DNA of 64,000 bases from assembly GCA_008360975.2 (NCBI GenBank), contig CM039194.1, positions 10,898,426 through 10,962,425 on the forward strand, written 5' to 3'. Position 1 is the stretch's first letter. The number at the start of each line of letters is the position of its first letter. A program made the translations under genes and the position numbers. Positions 43,001 through 58,000 of the stretch are shown here, one piece after another. Under the pieces are notes generated by a model that was given only the letters and a program-made list of their open reading frames with translations, did not search any database and was not told the origin of the DNA. This DNA is from Lichenostomus cassidix (Eukaryota > Chordata > Aves > Passeriformes > Meliphagidae).

Positions 43001-46000
43001 CTTCAGGGAAAGGATCTATCTAGTTTTAGTTATTATATGAAAAACAGTAAAAAGGAGGTGTATTTTACCAGCTCATACAACTTTTTATAAACCAGTCTAG
43101 ACTTTTTTTTTTGTGAGCTCTATCTAATGAATGAGGGATTCTGGAAGTGGCCTTGGGAGATGCAGCTTCCCCAGGCTCAGACAACCAGGCGGTGGCCTGG
43201 GGTGTGTCTGAGAAGGGACAGCTCTGAGCCACAGGCAGAGAAAACCAGGGGAGGTCTCTTCTCCCAGAGGCACTTCTGGGCAGCCTGGGGAGCTCCAGCT
43301 CATACATCACTGATCCTTGGCAGAACTGTGGTGCTATCAGCTCCAGCATGCTTCCCCAGGCTCATCCCTCACTCAGTTTGCAGGGATGGAGGGATGGAGC
43401 TGAACTTGTTTTCAAAACACCTCCCCATCCACTGCACCCAGTTACTCCCTGGTTTCCAACATACTCAGAAGCCAGGCCAGCAGCTTTACACTATCTCCTG
43501 AAGAGCTCTACTGAGGTCCATTGTTCCTGACTACAATAAGAAGGTCTTTACACAAAGATGCTTCATTTTTACTGCTGTGGCTTGCTCCCATCTGGCCAGT
43601 GAGGAGCCCTTACAGTGAGCAGCGAACTTCCAGCAGTGCAGATAAACCAGTACAAAAAGTGAGAAAACAATAACCATCTGCTCTGATTTACTGCAGAAGA
43701 GAGAACTCCCAAATCCTCCCTCCTTTTCCCTTTCTGCAAAGCTGTGGCTCCTTTTCAGCCCAGCAACCCATGCTTAGGATGAGTGAAATGAAAGACATAC
43801 CACAGGACAAGGCTGATCCAGTCCGGGAGGGCCTGGTTCCCCCTTCTGGCCTTTGGCCCCTTTTCTCCCTGGTATTCCTCGTTCACCCTGTCAGCGCAAC
43901 AGCAAAATATCAGCAACAAGGGGAAGAAACACCTTTGCTTTATGTCTCAGCATGTGCAGAGGCCCAGTCCTCACCCAGAGTAGGGACATTTACACTACTG
44001 TGACCTCAGCTGAGTAATGAAATCACTGTGAAAACCTCAGTTAAAGCTGGGGTGGAAATATTGTAATAGATAATTTTAACAGACTGACTGAATGCCCAGT
44101 GTCTGCTGGAACCCAGGCTGATGTCTGACAGTGAGTGGGAACCCTGTGCTCAGCTGGGCTCCTGGCTCCAGCTGGGTGTCCCTGGAACAAAACCTTCGAC
44201 TTGGATCCATTTTCAAGGTCTATAAACCAAGACCAGCAATTCTTTGCAACCTGGAGCTGTCAGGCTGCTCCATTTCCCCACAATGGTTGTGCTAGGGTGG
44301 GGGCATGCTTGCCAAAAGTCCTTCCAATTGGGTAGGAATTAACTGCCTGTCCTGCCCTGCCCTGGGACTGTGCAAGTCCTTGGGCTACAGAGAAGACCTT
44401 TCAGCACTGGCTCCCAGGGCAAGCAGCACTGTGCCAAAAAGAGCAGCCTGTCCTGCCCCATGGGCATAAATACAGCAATAATCCACTCACCTTCTCGCCT
44501 CTTTCACTTCTCTCTCCTTTCTCTCCTCTGAGACCTGGGAAACCCTGTCACCACAATTTTTAGGTGGGAAAAAGAAAAAAAAAAATTATGTAAGTTTAGC
44601 ATGTGAATGTCCTGACATCTCAGTTCAACATGAGCCAACTCCAGCCATCAGCCCATCCTGCCATGGTGAAGAATGACATTTTCTTCCCATTGACTTGGAA
44701 TGCCAGCAATTTCTTGGGAAAACTGGAGTGCTGCACCACACCCCACTAACATTACAGCTATTAGAAATTTTCATTTCACTAAATCCAATACAAATATCCT
44801 CAATTGGAAAGGGAAGCCCTGGCAGCTCCTTTAGCTGAACAGTACCATTGTGCAGTGGAAGTAGCCCAGCAACTGGCCTGAATTCAGCCCTTCCCTACAG
44901 CCATCATTCCATGGGCATTGTGTTCAAGGCAGAGCAGTCTATACAGTGTTAGCTACATATTTTCCCAACAATCTCAAGTTACATGTGTGTTATTTGTGTT
45001 TCTACATGAATAATTAATGGTTTCCATACTCACATCCAATCCTGGCTCCCCTGGCTTTCCCTGCAGATATAAAAATAAAAGTTAAGATGTGCTGTGTTGA
45101 GTTTGGCGTTGCAGACAGACTTAGATACAGTTGGTTTAACACAGCAGTGAGAGCACAGGAGCCTCTGGGGTTGGAGGTTGCTCCTTTGCCACCCACCAGG
45201 GCAGTGCTGGTCCAGCTCTGCAGTTCTGGCTGGGCTCAGCACAGCAGGATTTTACAGCCCCTATTTTGGGATTCCACCCCAGAGTCCCTGCTCCCCTCCC
45301 ATACCCAGCATTACCTTCTCTCCCTTGGTACCAGGTAAACCGATGAGCCCTGGAGCACCTGGGAGACCCTGAAATTTAAACAAAACAAGGCATTGGGATT
45401 GTTTCCCGTGAGACAGATTTCTGTCAACAGCTAGAAATGAGGTTTGGGAAAACAACTCACAGCAGGTCCGGTGTCACCGTGGTCCCCCTTCTCACCACTG
45501 TCACCTTTTTCTCCCTTTGCACCATCCTGACCCTGCAGGAATGAAAAGGATCAGCCAAGGAGAGCTGGCAGCTCTGCCCACCCACCACCTCCTACCCTTC
45601 TCTGGGTTGCTCACACCCACACCGCTGCTGATGTTTTGCTCTTTACCACATCAGATAAGAAAATAGCTCAAAATACAGGTTTAAGCCTTTTGGTGTGGAA
45701 ACCCTGACTCTCACCAGCCCTCAGGACTCTGAGGAGGGGTTTAAATTCTAAATGTTTGGAAGGAAAAATGGTTTGTTTTCTAAAATGCCAACTGCTGAAC
45801 AGTGTAACCAAGGGATGTGTTGTGACAACAGTGACAAAAAACTCAGCCTCCAGAGCTGACAGGCCTTTGTGAGCCTGTAAATAATGCACTGGCAGCTGGG
45901 AATCTGGGTGACATTTAATTTATTGACTTACTTTAGGCCCCTGGATTCCTGGAGGACCCTGTGGGAAAGACAGTGATGCATTTGAAAAAAACCCATAATT

Positions 46001-49000
46001 TAAAAACATACCTTAAACTTTCCTTCCCAAAAAATTCTTGCTCAAATTATGGGCTGACAATGGCCAAATATTTCTTTCCAAGGCAGATGGCAGTTTATTT
46101 GGTTCTCCAATATCAAATCAGGGGACAGGGGAATTGAACATGAGCTCTCTGTGTAACACAGGACAATAAAGCTCTGCAACACAAGCTCTGGGGAGTGAGA
46201 GCCCCCAAAAGCTTTGCTGAAGGAAGTGACAGGAAGCTCTGTGGAGTGGCATTATGCCACCACAGCCCTCCACAGCTGGGCAGGGCTTGGATGCCTCCCA
46301 GGCTGTGAAAGCCACCTGCTTTTGAAGCATGGGCTCTTGAGGTGACTCTTGGACCCAGCAGAGGTATCCCAGCCTTCCCAATGTCCCTGACAGCTCCTTT
46401 TGGAGCACTGTAGGCACCAAACCCCTTCAATTTCTGCATCAAAAGTGCACTGGGCTTTCATCACTGCCTGCATCCTCTCCCAATGCAGCTGATGACAGAA
46501 ATCTTAATGATTTGGGGGAATTTAGGGGAAGAGAGGCATAGTCATTATGGGGAACAAGTTTTCCCATCCCACAAGATTTTATCTTTTCTCCATCCCAAGG
46601 AGCAATTTGGGTTTTGCAAAATGAGCCTCAAACTGTGATCTACCCTCCTACATCAGGTGCTTTCATCTCTTCAAAGACAGATCAGACTGTAGCACTTGCC
46701 TCATTTTTTCGCCAGATTCAAGGCAGCTCACAATGATTAAACAGAACAAACCACTCTTGTTTTGTCTAATCTCATGCAATAACAAATCTGCAGGAATGAC
46801 TTCCAGAGTCCTACCATAGGGCCAGGTAATCCAGGGGGTCCAGGCTCAGGTATGATCTGCAGAAGGGAATTAAACAGCACATTTAACAAGGCTGGGCAAG
46901 AGAGAAGATGGTTCAGGAGTGGAAATATCACCAAGCCCACAATCATGATTTAATGCCCAATTAATTACAACAGCAGCATCCAATATCTCAACAACCAATG
47001 CAAAATTTAAAGTAACTTTGTAGCGCCAAGTGTGTGAACTGCTGTTCCCTAATGAACAAACCCCATCTAGACACTTCTGAAAGTTCTTGTAGAGAACAGT
47101 TGGGTTTTGCAGATGGATGCAGGACTGGTGGGTCCATCCTGCACCCCTGACTTTGCCTGACCCTGCATCATGGAAGAGGCTTTATGTGATCAAGATCTTA
47201 CATGATTATTCTGCAGACATGGTGACCCGGTGTCTCCTTTTTCTCCTTTGTCTCCTCTTGGCCCTTCTGCTCCCTGAAAGGTAAAAATGTAACACTGATG
47301 TGCTGCATCTTCCAGAAAAGCAGAAATGAGAGAAAAATATGTTTTTCTTCCTGTGAACAACAGCCTTGGCTCAAGCAAAACTCATGTTCATCTCCAGAGG
47401 ACTTTGAAGAAATATTTCTTCTCCTTGATACATCCTGAATAAGCTGATTAGAAATGGAAATTCAAAGCTCCTGTATCCACCAGCTCCACAGTAAGGTGCT
47501 GTGGAGAGCTCATTGCTTCAATCAGCCAACCCAACCCCATTCTGAATATTTGCAGAAATCAGTGCATTAGAGAGCCAAGAGCAGATGCACAGGACAGACA
47601 AAGGGACATACCGGGGGACCTGCTGAGCCCATTTCTCCTGTCTCTCCTTTCTGCCCCGTGATCCCCATGCTGCCCTGGTCACCCTTTGCTCCTTTGGGAC
47701 CCTGCAAGTTGAGAGAAAACAACATGTTTAGGAGAAAACTGTTAAAATAAATCCCCCACAACAGCCACTTCTGCCTTTCTGCCTTTTCCCTCCGCGCTGC
47801 AGCATGAGCTCACGAGAACACGTTTTAACATTCAAACTCGCAGATGCCAATTTTGGGGGTGCAGCAGAATTTGGCTGAGCTGCAGGAGGGATTGCAGCCA
47901 TTTGGGGTTGGGAAGGTTTACAAAAAAAAATTGGAGGCAGCATCTGATGAACTGCCTGTGAAAGGAGCCCCTTTAGCTCGGCAGACACAGCACGAGCAGC
48001 TCAGAGCAGAGCAGGCAAAGGGCCATCAATTCAGGGAGACACAGCTGACAGTGCAGGGCAGAGCTCACTCCTGGCAGGCTGGATTTGCTTTTCACAGACA
48101 CACAGGAAACTTCATTTGGCTCCTGGCAAGGTTTCCCTCAATCCAGCCGTGCCCCACTCACCTTTTCGCCGTCCATTCCACGTGGACCTGGCAAGCCCAG
48201 CTCTCCCTGAAGGGACACAAAGAAAGGGGAGCCCATGGTAAATTAAATCAGGAATTCATCTCAGAAAAGCAAGGAAATGAGTTATTCACACACAACTGTT
48301 GTGGTTATGGGTTTGCCTCTGCCAGGCTCAGGACCAAGGAGGTGTCAGTGATGCAACAGCATCACCAGCTGATCTGAATATTGACAGAGACCTCAAAAGC
48401 ATCAAAATCCTGCCCCATCCCATTTCTTTCAAGAGATATTTCTCTGTAAATTACATTTTTAAGACACTACAGCTGGCTGCAGGCTACAAACTATTGCTTG
48501 TGAAGCAGGAGGACAGCAGGTCCTGGGGCAGTGAACAGCACACAGGGCGGGTGGGACTGAGGGTGGCTCAGCACAGCCATGGCACTGCCAGCCCCTCTCA
48601 CAGCTGCTTCTGCCACTTCTGCCTCCTGCCACAAGCACTGAGGAGGTCTCAGAGCAGCTGGGATTTCATCTATAGGACTGGGAGTGGATTTGTTTCTGGG
48701 ACAGCATTGGCTGAAGGTCAGAGACAGGTCAACAAAACTTTGGCTTTTGTGTGAAAGCCTCCTTTTTCCAGCCAGAGAAAGGGTTAAATAGCACACATAG
48801 CCTCAAATTCCTCTGCAGGCAGCTTCAATTCCCTTACTTTGGCTTGGGAGACTCTACATAGAGAGCTACTAATGTCTGTGTCACTAGGCAGGGGTCAGGC
48901 TCACCTTAGGTCCTGGAGTGCCTTGGGGACCTGGCGGCCCTTGGGGACCTGGTGGACCCTGAAACACAGCAAACAAAACAGGCTTGATGATGACTAACAT

Positions 49001-52000
49001 GAACATGGCACAGTGTCCTCGTGCTGTGGGGATGAGCAGCTCCAGCCACCATCTGCAAGGGACACTCAGGAGAGCAGAACTGCCCAAACACTGAGATGAG
49101 CTCAGCTGACACCAAGTGACCTGAGCTCCCTGTGCCACAGGGGTGTTCATGCAAGAGAAAACACAGAGGGAGCAAGTCAGATGTACAGCTGCAAAGATAA
49201 GGGTTAAGAGGCAAAATGCCTTTAGCTGGAGGTGGGACCCCAAACCTGGTGGTCTCTTTTTTCATCCTGCCCACTCCAGTGAGCCTGGGAAGAAGCATCC
49301 TGCTGAAGAGTGTCAGCCAGCCAGCAAGATGCAATCAAAGAGGGGAAACAAAGGAGTTTGTGTGAGCACTAAACAACAGCAAAACCTTGCACACCTGAAG
49401 AAGTCTTTTTTCCTGGGCACTGCTGGATGCAAAGACCACAAACCACCTTGAGATGAACAAATGTTTTCCAACTTGCAAATTATTTCAAGCAGTAAAATTT
49501 GTGGTCCTGCCCAGATGAAAGACAAACCAATATCACATCCTCAAGCACCTTTTTCCATGCCTGCACACTCAAATGCTGTTACTTTTAGTCACACTGGCAG
49601 CCTTTCCAGAGCCTTGCCCATGAGACAGATCAGTGCACAAACACTGCAAACAGCAGTTAAGCAGGAAAACAGCAAAATTAGTGGGGTTCAGTGATGTGCC
49701 CCTCAGCAATCTCTGCATGCAGAACATGGGACAGGGTCTGGGTGCAGCAAATGAAGCCTCTCTAAGCACTGCACTCCACAAACTCCACTCCCAAAGCTGC
49801 GTGCCATGCAGGCACCTGGCAAACGGAAATTACCAGCACTTTGTGTATCCCTGCAGCCTGTTAGAAAACAATCAGGATGGTTCTCAAATACGTCTGAAAT
49901 TAAGTATTTATTCTATTCAGCTTGTTTCATCCTAATGAAGAGTTCAGGGCACTGTTCAGCTGGGCAGGTTAAGGTCTGGGTGTCATTCCCCTTCCTCCCA
50001 CATCCTGACTGCTGCCATTGAGTTCCACCACTGCTTTTGCTGCTACATCCTAAATATCCTCAGCACCCAGGTGCAAAAAGCTCTTCCCTCCCAGCCAGCC
50101 CTGTGCCAAGACAGAAATCTCGGGAGGAAACACAGGACAAGGGTGGACACACTGTCACAGTGTCACCCTGGCAGAGCCTGGCAGAGCCTGGCAGATGTTC
50201 AATCCTTTCCCATGAAGTGCAGGGCTTACCTTGAGAGCATCCAGGATTCGCCCGTCGTAGTCAATCACCACAGTGTCTCCTTGCTCCCCTTTCAGCCCAG
50301 GGGGACCCTGCAATCCAGGGATGAATCCTATTTAATGTTACAGCACTGAGAGCTGGCAGATAGGAAAGCTAAGACCTGACATGCAGCATTTGGGGGCTAT
50401 CACCTTACAGACACCATGGGTTCAATTGGTCCTTAGCCTGACAGCTGGAACTGCCAAACCTCCAAAGGCCATCAATGTGTGTAATGGAGAAGTGCACAAA
50501 GATCCTCCCTTGATTACCCCTTTTCCCAGCTTCCCTCTCACAAAAGAAAGGGTCACAGGATGGTCATGTGGATAAGAAAATTGGACTCGACTGATTTCCC
50601 ATGTCAGCATTCTGTACCTGCAAAATCATTTGTTTAAATGTGCACCACCTCTATTTTCTCACACTGAACTCATCCTGAAGTGATTCATTCACATACTAAG
50701 CAGACAGAGGTGGTGGGGAACAGCTCGGGTTGAGCCAAATATACAACTCCAAACTGAAATCCTCAACATCCATACCCGGGGTCCAATGGAGCCAATTCCT
50801 CCCTTCTCACCAGGTTCACCCTGAAAATCAAAAATCACATTTTTGGTTCAAAGAGACCGAGGAAAACATAGAATATTTATCTTAAAAATACTATATTCAC
50901 CTACAAAGATGTGCTTTGGATTCAGAAAAAGTATGACACCAACAAGGGACTGCTTTTTCCCAGCACAAAATAGATTTCACCTGAGGGCAAATATATTTTG
51001 CAAAGAACAATGTTGTCGTAACAACAAGAGAAGGTCTCGTTGCAAGGGGAGTGGAGTGGCCAGCTCTGGTCTGTGCTGCTCTCCAGCTCTTCTCCCTGCT
51101 CTGAGCTGCTGAGCTCCAGCTCTTTGTGCTGCTTCCACATGGCTCCCTTTGCTTTAGGCTCAGTTTTGCATGTGGAAAGTTTCAGCCAAGACGTTTAAAC
51201 CATTTTCAAGGGTGAGCTTAAGGAAAACGTCTGTGCCAAATTGTTCCTTTTTTCCCCTCTTCTTTTTTACGTCCTCCCCTTCCCCTCCTTCTCATAACTT
51301 TCACTTTTTTTTTTTTTTTTAAAGTGGGAGAATTTTAAAAAGCCATAGTACTCTCACTGCAGTGACCTGAAATTCAGTTCAGGATTCAAAAGATGTCCTA
51401 TTTGTTACACCCATGTTAAACCCCTTGCTGACCAAACTAAAGCTCTCCAAAAACTAAAAAATGGTAAAAATGTATAGAAAAAACCCCTAAATCCAACCAG
51501 AACTGCTACTATGATTCTAGAAAAACATTACTAAGGTTCACCAGAACCCACTTTCTTCCTCACACACACTTTCTTGCCCAATAAAGAACCACGACTCTTT
51601 GATACAGAAAATATTACTGCATCCAGATCCTATTAAATACAAAGCAGCTGAGGGGGTAAATAACAGCCCATGGATGCTGCCCAGGTCTCTCATCACCCTT
51701 TAACAAACTCAGACTGTCTAATTGCATCTCTCAGCAGTTTTGGAGGTCAGCAGGACAGGACAAGTCTTGGGGCTCTGAAGCAATGCCACAGCCATCAATA
51801 ACACGGGATCAAAGTGTGATCAGAACTCTACCTCTTTTGAGGAAAAAAGCAGTTCAATGGAAAATGTGCAAGCAGATGACTTAAAAACTCTTAGACTGAT
51901 CTCTGCTTGAAGCCAGCTTTCAGCAAATCACCAGGAAAAGGCAAAATACTCTTAACATCCCTTCTTTTGTGCCAGTTTTGGTATTTTATGAGCCTTTTAG

Positions 52001-55000
52001 AAGGCAAAGGCCTGAAACACCTCCTCAGCTGGAACCCTCTGCCTCAGCAATGCTGTGCCCAGAGCTCCAGCCTTTCTTTACCTTTAGCCCTGGGAAGCCA
52101 TCTGTGCCATTCTCTCCCTTGGGACCCAGGCTTCCCTTTTCTCCCTGAAAACAAAGCAATTCAGACAAATGCTATACAGGACGGATGGAGAACAGATTTC
52201 TTCAGGTTATCATTCTCTTGATTTATCTTCATTTTACAAACGTGAGTGAGCAAAGCTCTGCTTTTAGCCACAAAACACATCACCTTGCCCAGGTGCAAAT
52301 GGGGAGTTTTTGAGATAAAAATGAAGCTTTTGGATTCAACAGTTTGGCTGCAGGTGGTGTGTTTATCCCAAAACCAGAGCACAGAATAATAAAATCACAA
52401 TGTTTTGTGTTGGAAGGGGTCTTGAAGATCATCCAGCACCAACCTCCTGCCATGGGCAGGGACACCTTCCACTATCCCAGGTTGCTCCAAGCCCCATCCA
52501 ACCTGGCCTTGGACACTTCCAGAGATGAGGCATCCACAGCTGCTCTGGGAAACCTGTGCCAGTGCCTCTGCACCCTCACAGTTTCTTGATCTTTTTCCAC
52601 ACCAGGGGAGAAATGTGTTTCTCAGCCTGTCCCAGCTGGGATGTGGTGCCAAGGAACCAGACAGCCAAAGATGCTGCCCAACACATGCATTAGATGGACA
52701 CAGAGCAGAAGGTACCTTAGGGCCCACAGGTCCTGGTTCCCCAGGGATTCCATCGTCACCCTGATGAAATAAAATATAAAAAGTGAAATACGCAGAGGTT
52801 GTACACACTTAGTACATTCCAACACATCATTTGGCCTCAGTGAGTGTTGCACAGACCACTCAGGTCTGCAGGAGACCAGGGGAGAGCTGCAGCAAGGAGC
52901 CCAGGAGGCTCCAGTATGGTCCTTTGCTCCCACCCAGCCCTGCCTCCCCCTCCCCTGCTCCTGGTGAGGTGGATGAGCATCTTCCAGACTTTGCTTACAG
53001 CAGGCAAAGGTCTGCTCCCCCCTTCAATAGAAACTAAACATTAAATCCCTTTAGGCTTTTTGGGTCCCCAAGACCTGCTGTAAGCTGCCACCCACCCTCA
53101 TGGACTTGTTCTCAAGTCACCAACACCCTCTGCCAGGAGGGAATTTTCTGGTTTGGCTCGCTCTGCTTTGTTGTTCTCCTGGAGTAAAACCACTTCATAG
53201 GTGCTGAAGAGATTCATTTTACCAGCCAGTTATGACATTTTAAAGCTAAATTCTGGCCTGACAAACACCCATGGCCACACCTGTTTTGAGGCAAATCAAT
53301 AAGAGGGAAAGGCTGGGCCCTGTCAGGGCTTTGACTTCATTTACAAGCAGTGATTTATCCACTTTTCAATGGCACCACTGGGAGGAAATGTGGAGAGCTT
53401 GGACATGTGAATCTCTCACAATCCTTAATGCCACACCCAAGCAGCATTCCTGGCCTCAGAGGGGGCATTTCCCACGGGGCTGCATGGTGATGGCCATCCC
53501 AGGAATTTCAAACCCACCCCAGAACCCCTGGGCAGAGCACATCCTCCAGGCACATCTCGGTGCATTGAATTGCTAGAGAGAAAGGGCTCAGGACCTACTG
53601 CTTTGCTTGGCATTTGCTGTTTCATTCTTTTGGGCAGATGTGGCTGCAGCTTGTGGCTCACTTGTGGCAATGAAAGCCAGGCTGCAGGCACAGCCATGCC
53701 CAGCTCCAGGATAGCGTGGGTGAGAAACTGAGGGAAAACAAGGGAAGGGTTGGTGTGGACAGCCCCGACCACAGCTTCTACACCAGTCTCTGGAAATGGC
53801 TTCCCCAGCCAAACAAAGAAAAAAAAATTAAAAAATAATAATTTAAAAATGAGTCACCATTTTACCTTTTTCCCTTGGACACCAGGTTCACCCTTCAGCA
53901 GCAATGTCAACAGAAGAGAAAGAAGTTTAGAGACATAAGCAAAAATAAGGCCAATTAAGTGGATAGTCCAAATTAGTTGTAAAATTAATTGTAAAATTAA
54001 AATACTTGTGCTGATCATATTTTTCCCCCTGAAATGCGAGAAAGCACATTCCCACAGCACAGCAGAATCCAGCCCCCTGCAGCTCCCTCCACCCCCATTT
54101 CCAGGTTTGAACAGGGGCAGTGGATGTGATATTGAGGCACTGACACATTCAGACACTTACAGCCCCAGTCAATGCCTTGGAATTTTATATCTGATATTAA
54201 AGATAAGTGCAAGCCAACTGCAAAATGCTTATTTTCATCCCCACCCCTCTTACTGCAGAGCATTATTTCAAAAATTCATGCTAAAATTAGACAGATTATT
54301 ACTCACCTTTGGTCCTGGAGGTCCTCTGGCACCCTGTTGAATATAAGAGTGTTTGGTTGATTTGTTTGACAACAGGATAAAAACATTATAAGAGTACATT
54401 AATTCCATTTAAAAAAAAAAAAGACACAGATGTCAACTTCTTCCCTTACAAATACAGCTGTATTTGTTCTCTGTGCTCCAGTAAATAATATTCTTTTATG
54501 GCTCATGTATTTTATGTATAACAAGCACCTTTTTATCCAATGCAGACCTTAGCAAATTGGAGTTACAATGCCAGGTGGCCTCAGAGAGGCAGAAGTCAGG
54601 ATAGAGGAGCACCACATCCCTCTGGCAGAGCCCAGGGCACAAAGCAACTCAGCCTCCTTTCTCCCCAGGGCACAGGTGGCCCTGGACAAACACCCATTTT
54701 AGGGCACTATCATTTCATGCAGGGCTTTTTTGGCCTCCATAAGCAATGACACAAACACGCTGGCTGCAGTGAGCTGCAGGGTGCTGTGCAGTGAGGGTGA
54801 GGCACACACAGATGCTTCTGGGCAATACTGACCATGGCTCCATCCTCTCCTGGCTCGCCTTTGAAACCCTGCAAAAAATAAAGAAGACCAACACTGAAAC
54901 CATTACTCTCTCTCCAAAATGCTCAGCAATAATTTGCATATTCCACTTCATTATGCTTTAGTCTATTTTTTTTATTCAATAAATTGCTAGTGGTCTTCAG

Positions 55001-58000
55001 ATTTGCAACAGGATGTCCAGGGGGTGCAGACTGGGGAAGAGATCTCCTGGCCCTTTGAGTTACAACAGCACCTGCAAATACATGCCCCAGGTCCAGCTCT
55101 TCGCTCCAAAACCTGACATGGAAAATCTTCTCCTGCTCCCTTCAACCCACAGCCCAGGCTTTGCTCCATGAACAGGAGCAAAGCTGTGGCTCAGGCTGAG
55201 GACCCAGGGGCTGTGGTGGCACCAGGGGAGGGGACACCAGGGAAGGGGACACCCTTCACCCTGCTGTCCCCCGTGGGGTGGAACTGCCTGGCATGTGCTC
55301 ACTGTGCCTCTCCCATCCTTACAGGGGAGCCTGGAGGTCCTCTTGGGCCATCCTTTCCCGTGTCACCAGGAGGCCCCCGGGCACCTGGGGGTCCTGGCAG
55401 ACCAGGGGGACCCCTGGCTCCATCTCGACCTTGGTCACCCTGGAAGAAGTTCACACAGACATGGTGAGGTGAAGCACTGTTGGCTGGTGGTCTCAGGGTG
55501 TCCACAACACATGCACTGCATTCCTGGCCACCAGCACCCTGACTCTGCTGTCCCAGAGGAATTTAACTGCAGCTTTCAACTGGGAAAGCTGAAAGTGAGC
55601 CCAAGTGGCCAATTTATGCCATTTGGGTCTGGTTCCTCAACCAGAATTGTGCTCAAAGCCTTCCAATGAGATTTAATCTCTTTAAGCCCTTACCCAGTGA
55701 ATCTGCATGGAATTACTAAGTCAGGCCCACAACATGCTGGCAGGAGCATGCACACACTGCCACAGCTCAGTGCACCACACCACAAAACCACACCAAAAAA
55801 GGGGCAGTGCTTGGTCTCATCCTGTACACACAGCCAAGGTCACACATGAACATCCCAAGCTGCGTTTTGGGGACAGAGAACAAGCTGTGTCCCCGGGCTG
55901 GGCAGGTTTGGGGTGCCATTCCCAAGGGGAGCATCCCATGGGGCTCCAGGCTGGCTATCAGCTCCCCAGCAGCCACCCCAGCCCAGCCCTGGGGCAGTGG
56001 TTCAGCCCATCCATGCGGCTGCACAATGGGAAAGCCTCATGGAAAGGACCTCATAAATCTTCGAGCAACATCTGGCAGAGTCACCAGCGAGGCAGTGAGA
56101 GGGCTGGGTTTAATATGCAGTCCACTCTCGGATCAGGGACAAGTGTGGGATTTTTCAGAAGTCCTTAAGTGACTTAGCAGCACAAGTCCCATGGCCTTTC
56201 AACGAGATCTGGGCTCCTAAATCACTTGCATTGTTTTTAAAAAAAACCCAATTGCAAATGCTGAACACTGCAACCAATTATGGGAAGTTGAGTCTCCCAC
56301 TGAATTTTTCCTAATGACAATGTCACATTTAGAGTTCAAGCATTTAGATTACTTTAGTTTTAATCCGTTTTATTTTACAATACCAACACTGTCCATATCA
56401 ACATTTATAGGACTTTGCTGCTTGGTTCCCAAATCTCACAGAGAACCAAATGCTAAAATCTATTCATTTTACATCCCTATTTTGACAACACTTGCCCCCT
56501 AAATTCCAATGAGCTTTCACTCAAAGACACTCCCAACAAGCATCTCTGAACACAGCCATGATAGTAGCAATTTAAAATAGGAACAATGCACTATCAGCTA
56601 GAAAGAAAAAACAAAAGCAGCTCAGAAAATCACAACAAAGCAGTGGCAGCAGATTTGGTGTCTACCTTGAGCACTCGCCGGCTAAAGACAAGCTGATCAT
56701 TAGCCAGAAATCCATGATTGAGGTGGGGAAAAACCATCTATATCCAGGGAAAGTGGAAGGCAGAAAAAGAAAGAGCAGCAGTTTAAGATGAAAGCACAGC
56801 AGAAGAGTTTTAAAGGCTGTAGAAATATATAACAATTTTTAAAAATATCTAGTTGATATGGTAGAAAGTAATAGCCAACAGTGGTGGTTTTAAGGTTCTG
56901 GATACACTGGAGCTTTGTGAGCAGGACACAGACTGAGGGAAAAAGTATTTTTTCACTAGTTTACTGCACAATAGGACATTCAAAGCAGATGGGGCAAGGA
57001 TTGCCCTGCTGCAGAATAAAGAACATTATTCCAGTAAACCCCATAGGGGATGATATATCCCAGCACTTTCCTGAGAACAAATATTGTATTTCTTTTCAGA
57101 GGCTCAAATGAATACTGATGTATTCCCAGCCTGCAACTTGCAGATAAATCTCCCAGATTTATATGATGCAAAAACAATGTATTTAGACTGTGTCAGTAGT
57201 CATTGCTATTGTCTTTTAGCCTTTCCACTCATCTATCCAGGGAGAAGCAGCAAGACATTTCCTTTTCTCAGGACACCATGTGCATCTCCCTTTCCCCATC
57301 CACCCATCCCTGTGCACATCCACAGGAGAATCAAGAGGGTGGAGTGAAGCCACAAGAAGCCCTGTGGGAACACACAGCAAATCCTCCATGAGGATTTTTG
57401 GAAGTTCCTAAGGAACAAACCTCTTGCCCAAATTGCCAAGGAGCTTGATGATATATTTATTATAATAACAAATAACCCCAAACCTCAATTCTGGGGTAAA
57501 TAATCCACTGGCAAAGCCACCTCCTGCCCAGCCTCCCAGCACAGATGTTTTAACATCCTTATGCCAAGAAGATGGGAAAAGTAAAGTCAGATAGACAAAA
57601 CTAATCAACCCTAGAAAAAAAAAACCCTACCAAGATGAAGGGAGAAGTTTTAAGCTCCACACTCAGTTAAATGCAGCCAATTTTGGGAAGAGCAGCACTG
57701 AAATACTGAGAAATTGAAATTAATGGGGACACAGAACACTTGCACTTGGCCAGGTCCTCCAAATACTACAGAAACCACCAAAAAGACTCTAGTGAGAGCA
57801 AAGGGTTTTGTGGTAGACAGAAGGGACACAGTTTTATGGCTCATTATGTGCATAAAAATACACAAGAGCATAAAGTGGGATTTTCATAAAAGCCCACAGA
57901 GCAAAACATGAACTGAATTTTTTTCCTCATCCCTCAGACTGGTGAGCATCATCCAAATAAGCACATTCCAAGCCCAGCCCTATCTGTTTTAATGTAAAAT

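Noticed and set aside
47844..48377. A 177-codon plus-strand ORF within COL23A1
   Set aside because: It covers a real minus-strand collagen exon and its introns in the opposite direction. The translation has no domain and no codon bias.
55323..55439. Reading the 117-base collagen exon as two fused exons
   Set aside because: It is longer than its neighbours, but there is no internal splice pair in frame, and the human protein is continuous over the same stretch.
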